In this document: in pieces, positions 11,546 to 22,319 of the stretch
How the letters are laid out: each line of letters opens with the position of its first letter
Numbering within the stretch: position 1 is the first letter of the stretch
Assembly (NCBI GenBank): GCA_016617855.1
Contig: JAECUM010000792.1
Span: 186,001-250,000, forward strand
Source: Megalonaias nervosa
Taxonomy: Eukaryota; Mollusca; Bivalvia; Unionida; Unionidae
Length of the DNA: 64,000 bases
Direction of reading: 5' to 3'
The notes under the pieces: model-generated
Seen by the model: the letters and a program-made list of their open reading frames with translations, nothing else
The model's database searches: none
Told to the model about the DNA's origin: nothing
Position numbers and translations under genes: made by a program

Positions 11546-12492
11546 TGCTATGTATATTTAATTTGCTTTTGTTTGTTTTTTGTTTTTTTTTTTTCCTTTC
11601 TTTGTATTTCATTACATGCTATTGTAATGTATTATTTTATGTTGGACGTGACCTTTTCCAAAATTGAGTTCATTTCTCCTTGACCTCAATTGACTTTTTG
11701 ATTTCATTCTGTGTAAACAACTAATACCTAGATAAATTATCCTCTATGTGTATGGGTTTAAAATCAGTATTCTTATCAATAGAAGTAAATATGTTTATTT
11801 AGGTCTACGTTTAAGTTTTTAAAATTCCTTAATGTATTTTACATAGTCCATGTTGTGGCTTTTATTTTGTAAACATCGGAGTCATTATAGAAAGTTCCTT
11901 TCCATTAAGTAATCGTTTTTTGTTAGAAAATGCTAATTGTGACCTGAGGTCAAGTAGAGAACTATATAATCTTGTAAATGAGAGGATTGTTCAGTTGTGC
12001 TTTAAGATCTGGCACTTTAAGTTGTATTTTATGTTGTGTCCAGTATATCATATTTGGGCTGAAGATTGAAGTTCCTTCAAATTATTGAATTCAATTGATA
12101 ATTTTCTCTGGATATACAAAAGTGTTCTGATAAAATTCTTGGACAGAGACAGTCACTGGAATTTATAGTGAATTCAGACCTGGAATTATATTACTTTTAG
12201 TCAACAAAAGTTTGCTGGCACATCAGCACTCTTGGAGCTATAACAGACACATCATCTCCTTCATCTTTGGAGTTAATTTGAACTTCTACTCAATCGTATT
12301 CAGGAATTTAAATTATTAGTACTTGTGTCTGTAATTCTAGGGTTATTTTGGGATTTAATTAGCAATACTGTAAGTTCGTTTTTCTCATTTTCACTTTGTA
12401 TTCAAGGGAAATAAATTATTTGTTGAATTCTACAAATCTTGTTGCCTTTCACTCTTTTCTGTCACTTATTTTAAGAGCACAGACTCGTAACA
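11546..12492 (+). mobile_element. Solo LTR, Gypsy-type family (copy E)
   Basis: Starts TGCTATGTATATTTAATTTGC, a decayed form of the TGTTACGTATATGTAATTAAA start at 47.8 kb, and ends AGACTCGTAACA. It includes TTTCATTACATGCTATTGTAATG near the start and GGGAAATAAATTATTTGTTG then CTTGTTGCCTTTCACTCTTT near the end. About 0.95 kb, plus-oriented, old. The flanks ATAT and ATAC differ by one base. No internal region is attached. Confidence 0.72.
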
Positions 12493-12800
12493 ATACATCG
12501 ACCACATTTTGACAATGGACAACAATATAAAATCAAAACAAGGAATGCTATTTTCATTGATTTCTCTCTGAAAATGTCCAAATGTGCCAGAAATCAAAAC
12601 AAGGTTGTCAGGGCCTCTGTTTGGAGTCCATGATCCAAGTATTCTTGTAATGGTGTAACCTTGACAGAAGGTCAACGTTTGAAACTGTATAATGATTCAT
12701 TCCAAGTATGAAGAGAATCTATTAAGGGGTCTAGAGTATGTAAACTGATTTAAAACTAACTATAGCCTTAACAAATTTTCTATGACTAGCATTGAATTGC

Positions 12801-13080
12801 AAGGTGAATATGCTGTTGTTGTTGCTGTTGTAGGATTTAACGCCATTTTTCAGCACAAGATAGGCTATACATGGCGGCCAGTATAGTTGGTGGAGGAAGG
12901 ACCCTGGAAAATCCCGGGAAGAACCATGGACCCACGAGAAGCTGCTGGCAGGCTTTCTCACGTACCCACGTTAGCCGAGCCTCAGACTCGAACTCACGCA
13001 GACAGAGGTGAGAATGCAGTGATCCGTAAAGGTGAGCGCATTAGACCACTCGGCCACTCTGGGCCCCCAAGGTGAATATG
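12801..13080 (-). mobile_element. tRNA-derived SINE, intact copy 2 with target duplication
   Basis: The best copy of its family. A perfect 12-bp duplication AAGGTGAATATG lies at 12801-12812 and 13069-13080. On the minus strand the element starts GGGCCCAGAGTGGCCGAGTG (tRNA-Leu/Ser-like A box), has a B box GAGTTCGAGTC, a body with ACGTGAGAAAGCC and GGTTCTTCCCGGGATTTTCC, and ends in CAACAGCAACAACAACAG, a CAA-type tail. Length is 256 bp without the duplications. A transcribed but non-coding retroposon. Confidence 0.9.
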
Positions 13081-13219
13081 TCAAATATAAATCATGTGCC
13101 ATGGCAAATATAAGAAGAATCTATAAATGGATTTGGTTAATATAAACAAGTGAGATATTTTATTTCAAAACTGTCATGGATATTTTCTAGTATATTGACC
13201 TTCAGAGCTGCCAGTCCTA

Positions 13220-14870
13220 CAGAATAGACCAGAATCCCTGAAAGGGATTTATGCAACACTGGCTGAACAAAATATAGACTACGTTCAAGACAAAACCATT
13301 TCTTTCATTTTCGTTTAACTATGGAGTGTTGAAAACATCTTCGATATTCTCCAGCGGTGACAAGATTTTCAATTAAGTTGCTGTGGTGGACTTACTGGCT
13401 GTCAACTTGGTACCATTTCATTTCGAAACCAACACGGCATCATAGAGGTCTTCTGGTGAAAATCTCATATTGATATGACTTTCCATTTTGGAGGAGAAAT
13501 GGTAAAAAAGTTTTTAAGATGTTCAATATCAGACTGACACTATTTATATTTAGTACCAATAAGACATACAAATATGCTTCTTGGTGAGGGCACAGTGATA
13601 CTCTGACAAACCGTACAGGAGAAATAGCGATCACACGAATTCTAAGATGGCCATTGTGGCAGTCATATTAGTCGTAGGATCAGAGCCATTTTCATTCATG
13701 ACCAACTAGAAACCACTCCATGCTGACTTGATAGGAGTGTTATTATCCCATGTCTTTAAATATGTAACATAAATAAGTGAAATCAACAATTTTAATAAAT
13801 TTCAGAAAGTTATATATTTCTCTGCAATGCAAAGCAAAAATGTAAGAGAGACGTACTGTATTGTGAATGAAATCCAAATAATTACACATGTCCTATAAGT
13901 TAAACATTATAGAATATTGCAGATTAATTCCAACATACCTAAATATGACGTGATTTAACACAATGATGTATTCACGAATGTCTTTCAGTGAGTTCATACA
14001 AATCTAGTAGATTGTATTAATCCAAAAGTCAATGAGCACTTTAGTAATTCCAATGAATATTTTGAATAAATAATTCCTCTAGAATTATATTGCTCGAATG
14101 ATCTGAAACATGATTGATTTATACAATCCTTATTTATACGCAAATTCGCTTAACGTGCATCGTAATATAATAGGAAGATTTCAAGCCGATAGATTTAGTC
14201 TAATTGTAAACAAGAATGGCCTTCAACGCAAATACTATTCTGGATACAACTTACAATCACGGAGAAAAGTTAAGCAAAGAATTAGAAATGCATAACAGGA
14301 AAAACAACGATAAGATTGTAAATGTGACAGGCATATTGAATGTCAGAATAGCTCCATATGAAACATTCATACATTGAATTACGTTTTCTTTTTCGGGAGG
14401 ATTAGCAATAACAAGATTTTCAAAATTAGAAATATTTTCATTAAGGACAAGTAGACATATTAAGACGTCATCTAATGAAACCCCGTGCCAATATTACTTT
14501 GCGTTCAGTAGAAGTTGCAACAAAATTTAGAGATGGCCACTGTGTCAGCCATATTGGAAATCAAATTGGCCCCATGATCATTTAAGGCCAAGCAGACATA
14601 AGAAGTCTATCAGCGATAACCCGATATTCATATGAGCATCAATTCAAAGCAACAATAACAATATTTTAATGATGGTCCATGTGAAAGCCACGTTCAATCT
14701 CTACACGGTATTATTTTTATTTTGGGGCACACAGACCATAGAACGAATGTGTGCATAGTGTTTGATGGCAATCATTCAAGTAGTGTCGGAAGAACAGTGA
14801 TAACAAACTGATAAAACATTCGTGGTAACGGACGGACAACGGACAATGAACAACATATCATGACATTAAA
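13220..14870 (+). repeat. Headed tandem repeat block 2, unit about 145 bp
   Basis: The head has CCATTTCTTTCATTTTCGTT and GGAGTGTTGAAAAC (about 13325), followed by units with GTGACAAGATTTTCAA, GGTGGACTTACTGG and ACCATTTCATTTCG. Later units near 13480, 13640, 14410, 14530 and 14660 are weaker. The block ends around ACGGACGGACAACGGACAA (about 14830). About 13740-14300 is unrelated AT-rich sequence. Confidence 0.65.
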
Positions 14871-14879
14871 TCTATTGGT

Positions 14880-16080
14880 CTATAGGCAAAGGAGATAAAC
14901 AGCTAAACCTCTGAGTGGCAAAGAAATTAATATATGCATAAAACACATTATGCTAGATTGTTCCGGGATGATGCTCCATTTTAGAAAGATATATTAAATA
15001 TGGCACAACCTGGTGCATCTCTATCTAATTTAGGAGGATACATATCCTTACTGGAAATGCATGTTTTAGACATTTTTTTACTTTTCATAATACGCTTTAT
15101 TTATTGCTTTAAAGGAAGACCCCAGCCCCCAATAAAAAAAAAACAGGAGTGACACAAAACACACATGACACATTGTCAGCAGAAACACCACGTGAAACAA
15201 ATGCTTGACCATGTCAGTGTTGTCAATGATAGGAAGTGACATTTAACTTTTACTAGATAATTTGTAGAACCAATTTTCTCCATTTCAAATTGACAAATAG
15301 TTGAAAGCAGAAATAAAAACAATTTTGGAGCTTTGATATCGAGCCACTGCCATGACACTCTTGAGAAAATATATAGATCTGTGCTTATACATTTTTTTTG
15401 GTGTCTCTCTAAATATATTTGTCCACCAAAAGGTATCTTTATGTTGGTCCAACACCACGTGTAAAACACAAAATCATCACCATATCTGGATTACGTCATG
15501 GAAATAAAATTAAAAACAAAATTCTATATTGATATTACAGCCAATGTCCTGATCTCCAAATATGATGTTATGGTATTCCCACGTTGAAACTAGTATCCTG
15601 ATGAAATAATAATTAGTGATCTGATTCCTATACCAAAAAGGTGATTTTACATACAAAAGAAAATTCAACTACCAATTTCTGAGCTAAAGCATTTGCGTAT
15701 TGTTATTCTATTAGGAAGTTTGAAATCTGTGCAATTATTGGGAAGCTTGTTGTTGTCATTGTTAAATTTATATTTCAAAAACAACACCTATTATGTCCTT
15801 TATTTGCTCATATAACCCTTTAAATCCAAGGGATTTTGCTAATTATTTAAATTGTGGTTGTGACTTGCACTATTAAGTTACGGAACTAGTAAACAGAGGA
15901 AATCCACAATGGAATAAAGAAAATAATGATATGATATGCCGTAGACAGGTTATTTTTTCTATATTCAGTATTCAACATGACACACATTTATGTGCATGTG
16001 GGGCTTATATAAGTTTTATCCACACTCACATACACACAAACTGTAAGGAGCTGTTAAAAAAAACTTGTGAATAGGGGCAT
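14880..16080. other. Intron, no gene recognised
   Basis: AT-rich sequence. A short dispersed motif AATTAGTGATCTGATTCCTAT near 15610 recurs near 18225 and 40665 (AGTGGTCTGAT...TATA), so it is a small repeat. The frame at 15176-15469 (-) is not recognisable. Confidence 0.4.
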
Positions 16081-16084
16081 GAAA

Positions 16085-16261
16085 CTATTCGCCGTTTATA
16101 AGTCCACACTTATCGCGAAGTCTCCTCCATGGATGGCATTCACATTTGTGCTGGAGTGTTTCCACTTGGAACCATGTGGCGTGGATGAAATGATTAAGGG
16201 TACGTAGGTCAATGACCAGACGCAGAGTGCCGTTTACCTTCGGGACCAAAACAAGTCTGGA
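16085..16261 (-). pseudogene. Reverse transcriptase fragment, DIRS-like
   Basis: The minus-strand frame reads SRLVLVPKVNGTLRLVIDLR, TLNHF, then FQVETLQ and meets a stop at 16085. 'LVPK-x-NG-x-R-x-VIDLR-x-LN-x-F ... F-x-x-ETL' is the finger region of RTs of the DIRS (tyrosine-recombinase) type. Only about 58 residues are present, with no YxDD and no recombinase seen nearby. Caulimovirus-like or other RTs would look similar over so short a stretch. Confidence 0.5.
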
Positions 16262-18270
16262 ATGAAAGATCGGAAGCTCTCGGTGCTATGTCAGCCTTGG
16301 TATGCGAGAACTGTGGCTCTGATAGCTGAATCTTCTCATGTCATGATGTAGAATAGATAACAGCACTTGAGAACAAGCAACATCATCATGGTTGCATGAT
16401 ATGAGGCTAAGGTCCCCTGTAAAGCCAAAGACTTAGCTGGCGAAGAGTGATGAGGACTGTCGCTCACTAAACTCGCAGAACGCCCTGGATTAGAAACCGT
16501 GACTTAGAGACAGTCGCTGCGGAGAGACTCTGTTCTCGAGGCAGAGTGTTGAGACATGGCGATGCGACATCTGTTGAAGCATGAGGAACTATTCGTGGCA
16601 TCGTTCCGAATGACTGTCTCGAGTTGGCATGACGTTTAGACTGTGCCCTGCACATATGTGCAAAAGTCGGTTTCGACGTACTGGAAACCGGGATGTTAGT
16701 GATTGAACCCGTACTATTGATTTTTGACGCTTCGTGACCGTAGTAAGCCGGTCGATACGGATATTGGCCATCAGTGTGGGTAGGGTATAGTTAGGATCAG
16801 CAGTTGGGACAGGTTATGGGATGGATGGTCCATGTAACCTGTACGTATGTCTGTACAATTAGAATGAGAGGGAACTTGGCTATTTGTTTGCTCCGTCCCT
16901 CGCCGTTTCCAACAGGAATTAAGTCGAACCCCGAGGAGGCAAGGTTGAGGGAGTGGTAAACAATGCTGAGTATTGTGGCGGTGACCTGAGTGCTGGAGCT
17001 ATTTCAGAGCGTGTCAATTTACAGCGCTTCGTGGCTGAAGGGTAAGTTGATTTATTTCTCTTCTCCGCCAGAAATTTCATACTGAGGTAAGGTCAGCATG
17101 CAAACTGAGGAAGTCTTTGTTCTGAGGTGCGTGTTTTTCGCTTTGCCCATAGTTTTAATCGCTGAGATAAATTCAGAAAAACGTATAAAACTGAAGCAAT
17201 TCACCTGTCTTTTAAAATGCAATGTTTGTTTAGATCTAAGTCTTTAAAAGTTCACCCAGAAATTGATAATAGAGAGTCAACGAAGCGTACTGGTAAAATA
17301 TAATGGAGGAGAAGTATAAATCTGATTTCCTGCAAATGTGATATTAGAATGCAATGTGAACGCAGAGTTATATCAACTAATGGTTACCTGGAACAAAAGT
17401 GATAGCAAACGATCTCAATTACGATACTTCCTGTAGGGAAGATCAAGGACGTGTGTGCCGGTAGAATAAATGAAGGATGTCGTTCCTAGGCTAAGCAAGC
17501 CGTGGTAAAGCAAACGGAATTAAAATAAATAAGGAGTTTCTTAAGCGCATAAGACCTGCACACATATAAATATAGCAGCCCAAATCTATCTTGTGGAGTC
17601 GCAAAGGCTACCCGTGCGAATGACTAAATGCTCTTGAAATATTATCGAATGTTTATGGGGATAAACATGATTCAGGTGTCGCCTATAGAAACATGCATGA
17701 TCGAGACGCGACTGATTAAACCATGTATAGACATGTTACCTGTAATTGTCCGTCTAGAGCGGAGACATTATGTAAATGTACACAAGTGTCTATAGTCACA
17801 CAAAAAACTTCTCTTAAGAGGAACTGAGGCACCATCATAAAAACTTACAAGTAGGTGCGACAATGTCCAACATCAGGCAATTCTTTGTGGGGAAAAAGCC
17901 CACAGACCACCTATATAAGTAAAATCATTGAAGTTGGATTCCAGACTCTAAGAAGGCTTTGGAATGGAAACTCACCAATATGTACCCATGATTAAAGGCA
18001 TTACACATATATTGGAAGTTTCTATAATTTCTAGAGACTTGCACGTATATAAAATAATTGCAAGGTAGTAGTAGTTCTCCTAAGGTATTATGATTGGGTA
18101 AAGTACTGAAGAAGAAATTAAAAAAATAACCATGCTCATATTACAGCTATTGGCCCAATCCCCAATTATTAAGTATGGTATGAAATGTTCCTCCCATTCC
18201 AGACTGGTGCCCAGCCTAATTAATAATAAGTGGTCTGATTCCTATAGTAATATAGGATTGCATATAAAAC
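16262..18270. other. Intron with CpG-richer stretch; probably retroelement-derived
   Basis: The part 16262-17100, directly upstream (in sense) of the RT scrap, looks richer in G, C and CpG than its surroundings and may be the rest of the same element, but its frames (for example 16467-16771, minus) carry no motif I recognise. From 17200 on it is ordinary AT-rich intron. Confidence 0.35.
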
Positions 18271-18274
18271 TTAC

Positions 18275-18383
18275 CACATATGAAAACGTAATGAAATTGG
18301 CCGTGGCATTATACTGGCTGTTGATTGTGACAACTAATTTGCCAGTGCCAATGATGGAACTTGCTCCAGTGACACACACAATC
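18275..18383 (-). CDS. Plexin exon: IPT1 domain, second part
   Basis: 109 bp between TACATTTCAG and GTAAGTTTT, phases 2 in and 0 out. The peptide is (R)IVCVTGASS, then GKLVVTINSQYN and FITFSYV. An I-V-C strand, a V-x-V-x-I strand and a closing F-x-YV strand complete the IPT fold begun in the previous exon. The next exon starts with the PVL...GP of IPT2, as expected. Confidence 0.9.
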
Positions 18384-19089
18384 CTGAAATGTACAACACC
18401 TTTTAAAAAAACATCTTACAATTGAAACTTTATTTATTTAATGTTGTCACGCATAGAATTAAATGGTGAAAGGGTTACGTTATTTAAGGTAAAGGGGTCA
18501 TGCTGGTAAGGTATTGGGCTGAGATGTTTAACATACAGGGGAGGGGCCATGTGGTTTAAGTTACAGTGCAAAAGGTGGCTAAGTCACAAGGCAGAGGTGG
18601 TCAAAATATTAGGATGAGGTGGCTAAGGTACAAGTTAAAATGGTATTGGTATAGACCGATATAAAAATATATTGTAATATACCTTCGTCCAAAATTAAGT
18701 GAATGGCCTACCTTACGAGTGACATTTAGTTTGTAAACAACATAGTACACATCGAATATTTCTCTATAATTATAGATTAAATAGTTTGATCATTATTATC
18801 GAACTTAAAAATGCTTATTTGAATCTTAGTTTAGGCCGTTTGTTTTTGCACTTGGAAATTCCTAAACTTGTTCACAACTTTGAATACTTTAAAAAGGAGA
18901 CTGAGCTATACCTCGATCTATTACATTGTCTAAGCTTCTTATATCCATGTTGTTTACTTGAAGGATTACTCATTCCTACTTTAATATCCGAAGAGGAAAC
19001 AGTTTTATCGCTGTGTTCGGTTTTTAATTCAAGTGCACTTATATTTTCAAATAAATTTTCCCTTGAAATACAAGGTGTGCATTAATACT

Positions 19090-19471
19090 TCTTGAACTAA
19101 ATCAATAATTTGGAATTATAGTGAATTTGGTGAAGAGCATTTTGGATTATATTATTGCTATACAGCAAATGACTGTTACAGCATCGCCACAATCCATGCT
19201 ATTGGCACATTAGCCTATTGATGACTACAGTGACATCATTATATTCAATATTGGAATTTATTTGGAACACAAATGGAATTTAATTGAAACTCTACATATT
19301 TGGACCTGTGATGAATCTTATAGGTCTGTTTGGGATTTAATTCACAGTAGTGTAAGTTCGTTTTAAAGTTTCACTTTGTATTCTAGGGAAACGAATCATT
19401 TGTTAAGGTTACAAAACTTGTTGCTTTCCACTCTTTGATGTGACAATGTTTAAGACCGTAGAGGAGTAACA
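19090..19471 (+). mobile_element. Solo LTR, 3' part (copy F)
   Basis: Shares with the 11.5-kb LTR the stretches TGGAATTATAGTGAATT, GGGATTTAATTCACAGTAGTG, TAAGTTCGTTTT and TTCACTTTGTATTC, then GGGAAACGAATCATTTGTT, CTTGTTGCTTTCCACTC and an AGGAGTAACA end. The 5' limit is unclear and could reach further up. It lies between two plexin IPT1 exons, plus strand. Confidence 0.6.
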
Positions 19472-19700
19472 TACTGAAAATCACAGTAATAGCATCAACA
19501 GGGATAAGCTCTGACTACAAATAACGTTGAGATCTTGAAATATATTTTGGACAGAACTAGGAACATATAGAGGTGATTTGTATTCTCAATTGTCTTTAAT
19601 CCGTACTGAAGATAGATCAAACATTTGTCAGTGTCATTGAATTTTAACCATGATGTTATTGACCCTGAAAATAAACGTGACCTTTTTAAACAATACTTAC

Positions 19701-19861
19701 CGCTCAGAGACAATGTACAGATCTTTCACAGGAGTGCACTGGACCTGGATACGATTTTCAATATAGACAATACTAATGATGTCCTCAACTATTTTTCCAA
19801 GGCTAATTCCTGTGATAGTAAGATAGGTACCGCCATCTTTTGGACCCAATGTGGGTGTGAT
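19701..19861 (-). CDS. Plexin exon: IPT1 domain, first part
   Basis: 161 bp between ATGTTTCAG and GTAAGTATTG, phases 0 in and 2 out. The peptide starts ITPTLGPKDGGTYLTITG and continues ISLGKIVEDI, then VQCTPVKDLYIVSER. 'P-x2-GP-x2-GGT-x-LTI-x-G-x2-LG' is the signature of plexin IPT/TIG domains, immunoglobulin-like folds in the receptor stalk. The cysteine and following loop continue in the 18.3-kb exon. Confidence 0.95.
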
Positions 19862-20501
19862 CTGAAACATAATAGGGTTTCTTAGCAATATGCTTTGTAC
19901 TGCATAAAGTAACTTGTGCTTTTTGTGCCCTACAAGAATTATGTTTCTTTAAAGACATTTTCTTATGTTAAAGCAACTGTTATGAGATATTGCTGCTCTA
20001 GTGATATTTTGTTACACAAACTTGAGTTTGTAAGATTAATTTAACTTTGCAAAAATGTGACTACAGGAACTGAAGTTAATACTTGTAGTTTCTCCAGTTT
20101 TATATCAGCAAACATATGACCATAGACTGTAGTGCTAACTCCTGTATTTTTCTCCAACTTTGCATCGGCTAACGAGACCACAGGCTGTAATGCCAACACC
20201 TGTATTTTCTCAAATTTGACACGGACAAATCTTATATTTTCTCCAATTTATTTGGAATAATGAGCACTTCATTTATTTTCTGTCATTCTCGTTACCTTTG
20301 GGTTAACTCTCTTATAAGCAGGATGTGATCAATCTAATTGTGGAGATTTAATGATACAATATTACAGAAGAAAATGGTACTTTTTGAAACGCTTCAACAA
20401 GCCCAACATACGCAAACAAGAAGGGATTGAAATTGTTTTCTGCTCACCTCTTTGATGTGGATATTTAGATTTAGAATGGCTGAAAGAAAAGAAAAGAAAC
20501 G

Positions 20502-20690
20502 ATGCATCATATACTAGCACGTCCATTATACATTACCTCACACATTGCATGCTTGCCTGTCCATTACACACCGCATCATTCATTGTATACTGGCCTTTCC
20601 ATTATACATTACCTCACTCATCGCATGCTTGCCTGTCCATTATACACCATATCACTCATTGTATACTGGACTTTCTATTATAGACTCCAA
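20502..20690. repeat. Short tandem repeat, about 78-bp unit in two related halves
   Basis: CATTATACATTACCTCAC, GCATGCTTGCCTGTCCATTA and CATTGTATACTGG recur twice with a spacing of about 78 bp. The open plus-strand frames here are a by-product. Confidence 0.7.
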
Positions 20691-20719
20691 TAACACGATT
20701 ATAATGCCAATGATCTTAC

Positions 20720-20883
20720 ATTTTTGATCTCAGGGTTGGGGCAGGTCTCAGCTTTGGAAAGCCACGTGGAGGAACATCCGCTCTTCATGGTACAGTATTG
20801 CTCACACCATCCACATTCTTTCTGGTTATTGAGAGTCAGGCATCCACTACATGAGAATGCCATCTCACACTTGTACATGATTA
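20720..20883 (-). CDS. Plexin exon: PSI3 domain
   Basis: 164 bp between ACTTTCAG-type acceptor and GTAAGATC, phases 1 in and 0 out. The peptide reads VIMYKCEMAFSCSGCLTL, KECGWCEQYCTMKSGC, STWLSKAETCPNPEIKN. The CGWC core, the YKC entry and the CPNP exit are diagnostic of plexin PSI3. The exit leads directly into IPT1 in the next exon. Confidence 0.95.
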
Positions 20884-20989
20884 CTGAAAGAATATATAAA
20901 GATCACTCTAATGTCCTGTATAAACAACCAGGCCAATGACTAGCGTTATCAACTGTTAAGACAATGACATTGAAGAAGGTATTATGACT

Positions 20990-21780
20990 GTGAATATACA
21001 ATACATTATCATAATATACGCTTTGGTTAAAAAGTTCTACCAGTACATGGATTGAGGTCAATGATTTATTATTTATTTTGCTGTGATTTGGCGTGGCATC
21101 AGTAATAAAGCAATTGTATTTGACACACTATCTATTCATTGTATAGTACTTTTTATATTTTCATGAATATTTGTATAATGACTCCAAAGTTGTTATACAG
21201 AAAAAGATACAAGCCTGAGTTACATTTACCATCAGTATAAAACATATGTCTGACATTCGTTACATTAATATATTGTCAGTGGTTGAAACGTTATATTCCT
21301 GTAAAAGATACAAGTCAGATAATTACTTTTTCACTTGTTACTAACGTAATTTTGAGGCAGGTTGTGCAGCTGTGGAATTTGACATACTGGACATATCATC
21401 AATACATGATATATAATTGACCAAAGTTTCATTAAAATATATTTTGTGGTTCAACGTTAATCTCTCGACAAGGTTTCAAGTCAGGGACTTTAATTTTCTC
21501 TTGCTGTGACCATGACCTTGATATAAGGGGCATGGCTAAGGTAGATGATATATGTTCTCATCATGATGCATAATTTCACAGAATTGAAGGAAATCTTTCT
21601 TACCATTAGAAATATATTAACGGGACAAGTAAATGTTGATGAATGGACATTTCATATTAGAAATATTCAAATTTGAGTGCGTTGTTGTCCTGAGAACTGC
21701 TGGTTGACATCATCCATATTTCCAGTATACAACGCGTATCTATATCGTATGCAGACTTAGATCTGCCATGGTATGAGGTA
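20990..21780. other. Intron, no gene recognised
   Basis: AT-rich sequence with no motif found. A short piece at 21480-21540 (TGACCATGACCTTGATA) resembles the ~150-bp repeat near 53.5 kb. Confidence 0.35.
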
Positions 21781-21813
21781 CCAGCAGACTGGATATATGC
21801 TATTGTTCTGCTA

Positions 21814-22110
21814 ATGATTCAGGCAAACAGTATGCATGCTAGTCTGCTGAATATATTTTGCGATGGGAGTCATGGTTGCTTAATTGTTGGACCTTTCGAC
21901 TGGTTATCCAAAACGGGAGGGGTTTTATATACCCCAATGCCTCAGGAGTATATTGGAAATATTATGCTGAAAAAGGCCACTAAAATAGCAACCATCAACC
22001 AGATGGCAAAATCCCTGCAGACAGTGCCATGCACATCGAAAGTAAGTGCATACCATGAACTCTTAACAACAGCCTATGCCAGTCTAATTAGATCTACTAG
22101 GGACAAGTAA
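21814..22110 (+). other. Unrecognised open frame of 98 codons
   Basis: The frame starts MIQANSMHASLLNIF and contains GPFDWLSKTGG and AYHELLTTAYASL. After its stop the next frame continues EKMKEALKEEAEH. The composition is less AT-biased than its neighbours. It could be a fragment of a retroelement gag or of an unknown transposon. I know of no family match. Confidence 0.3.
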
Positions 22111-22319
22111 TCTTTCTTCGAGAAAATGAAGGAGGCACTAAAGGAGGAAGCTGAACACATATTGGCATTTGAGGCTATTGTAACTAGCATTCTCGCTTAA
22201 ACTTCCAGAGCGTCTATAGATCTGACGTAGAGATGATCATTTGTCCTAGCTGATATCATCAACTGAAGCCCCTGAACCCATGTTTAAGGCGCCAAAGAGT
22301 CAAATGGATCATATAACTA

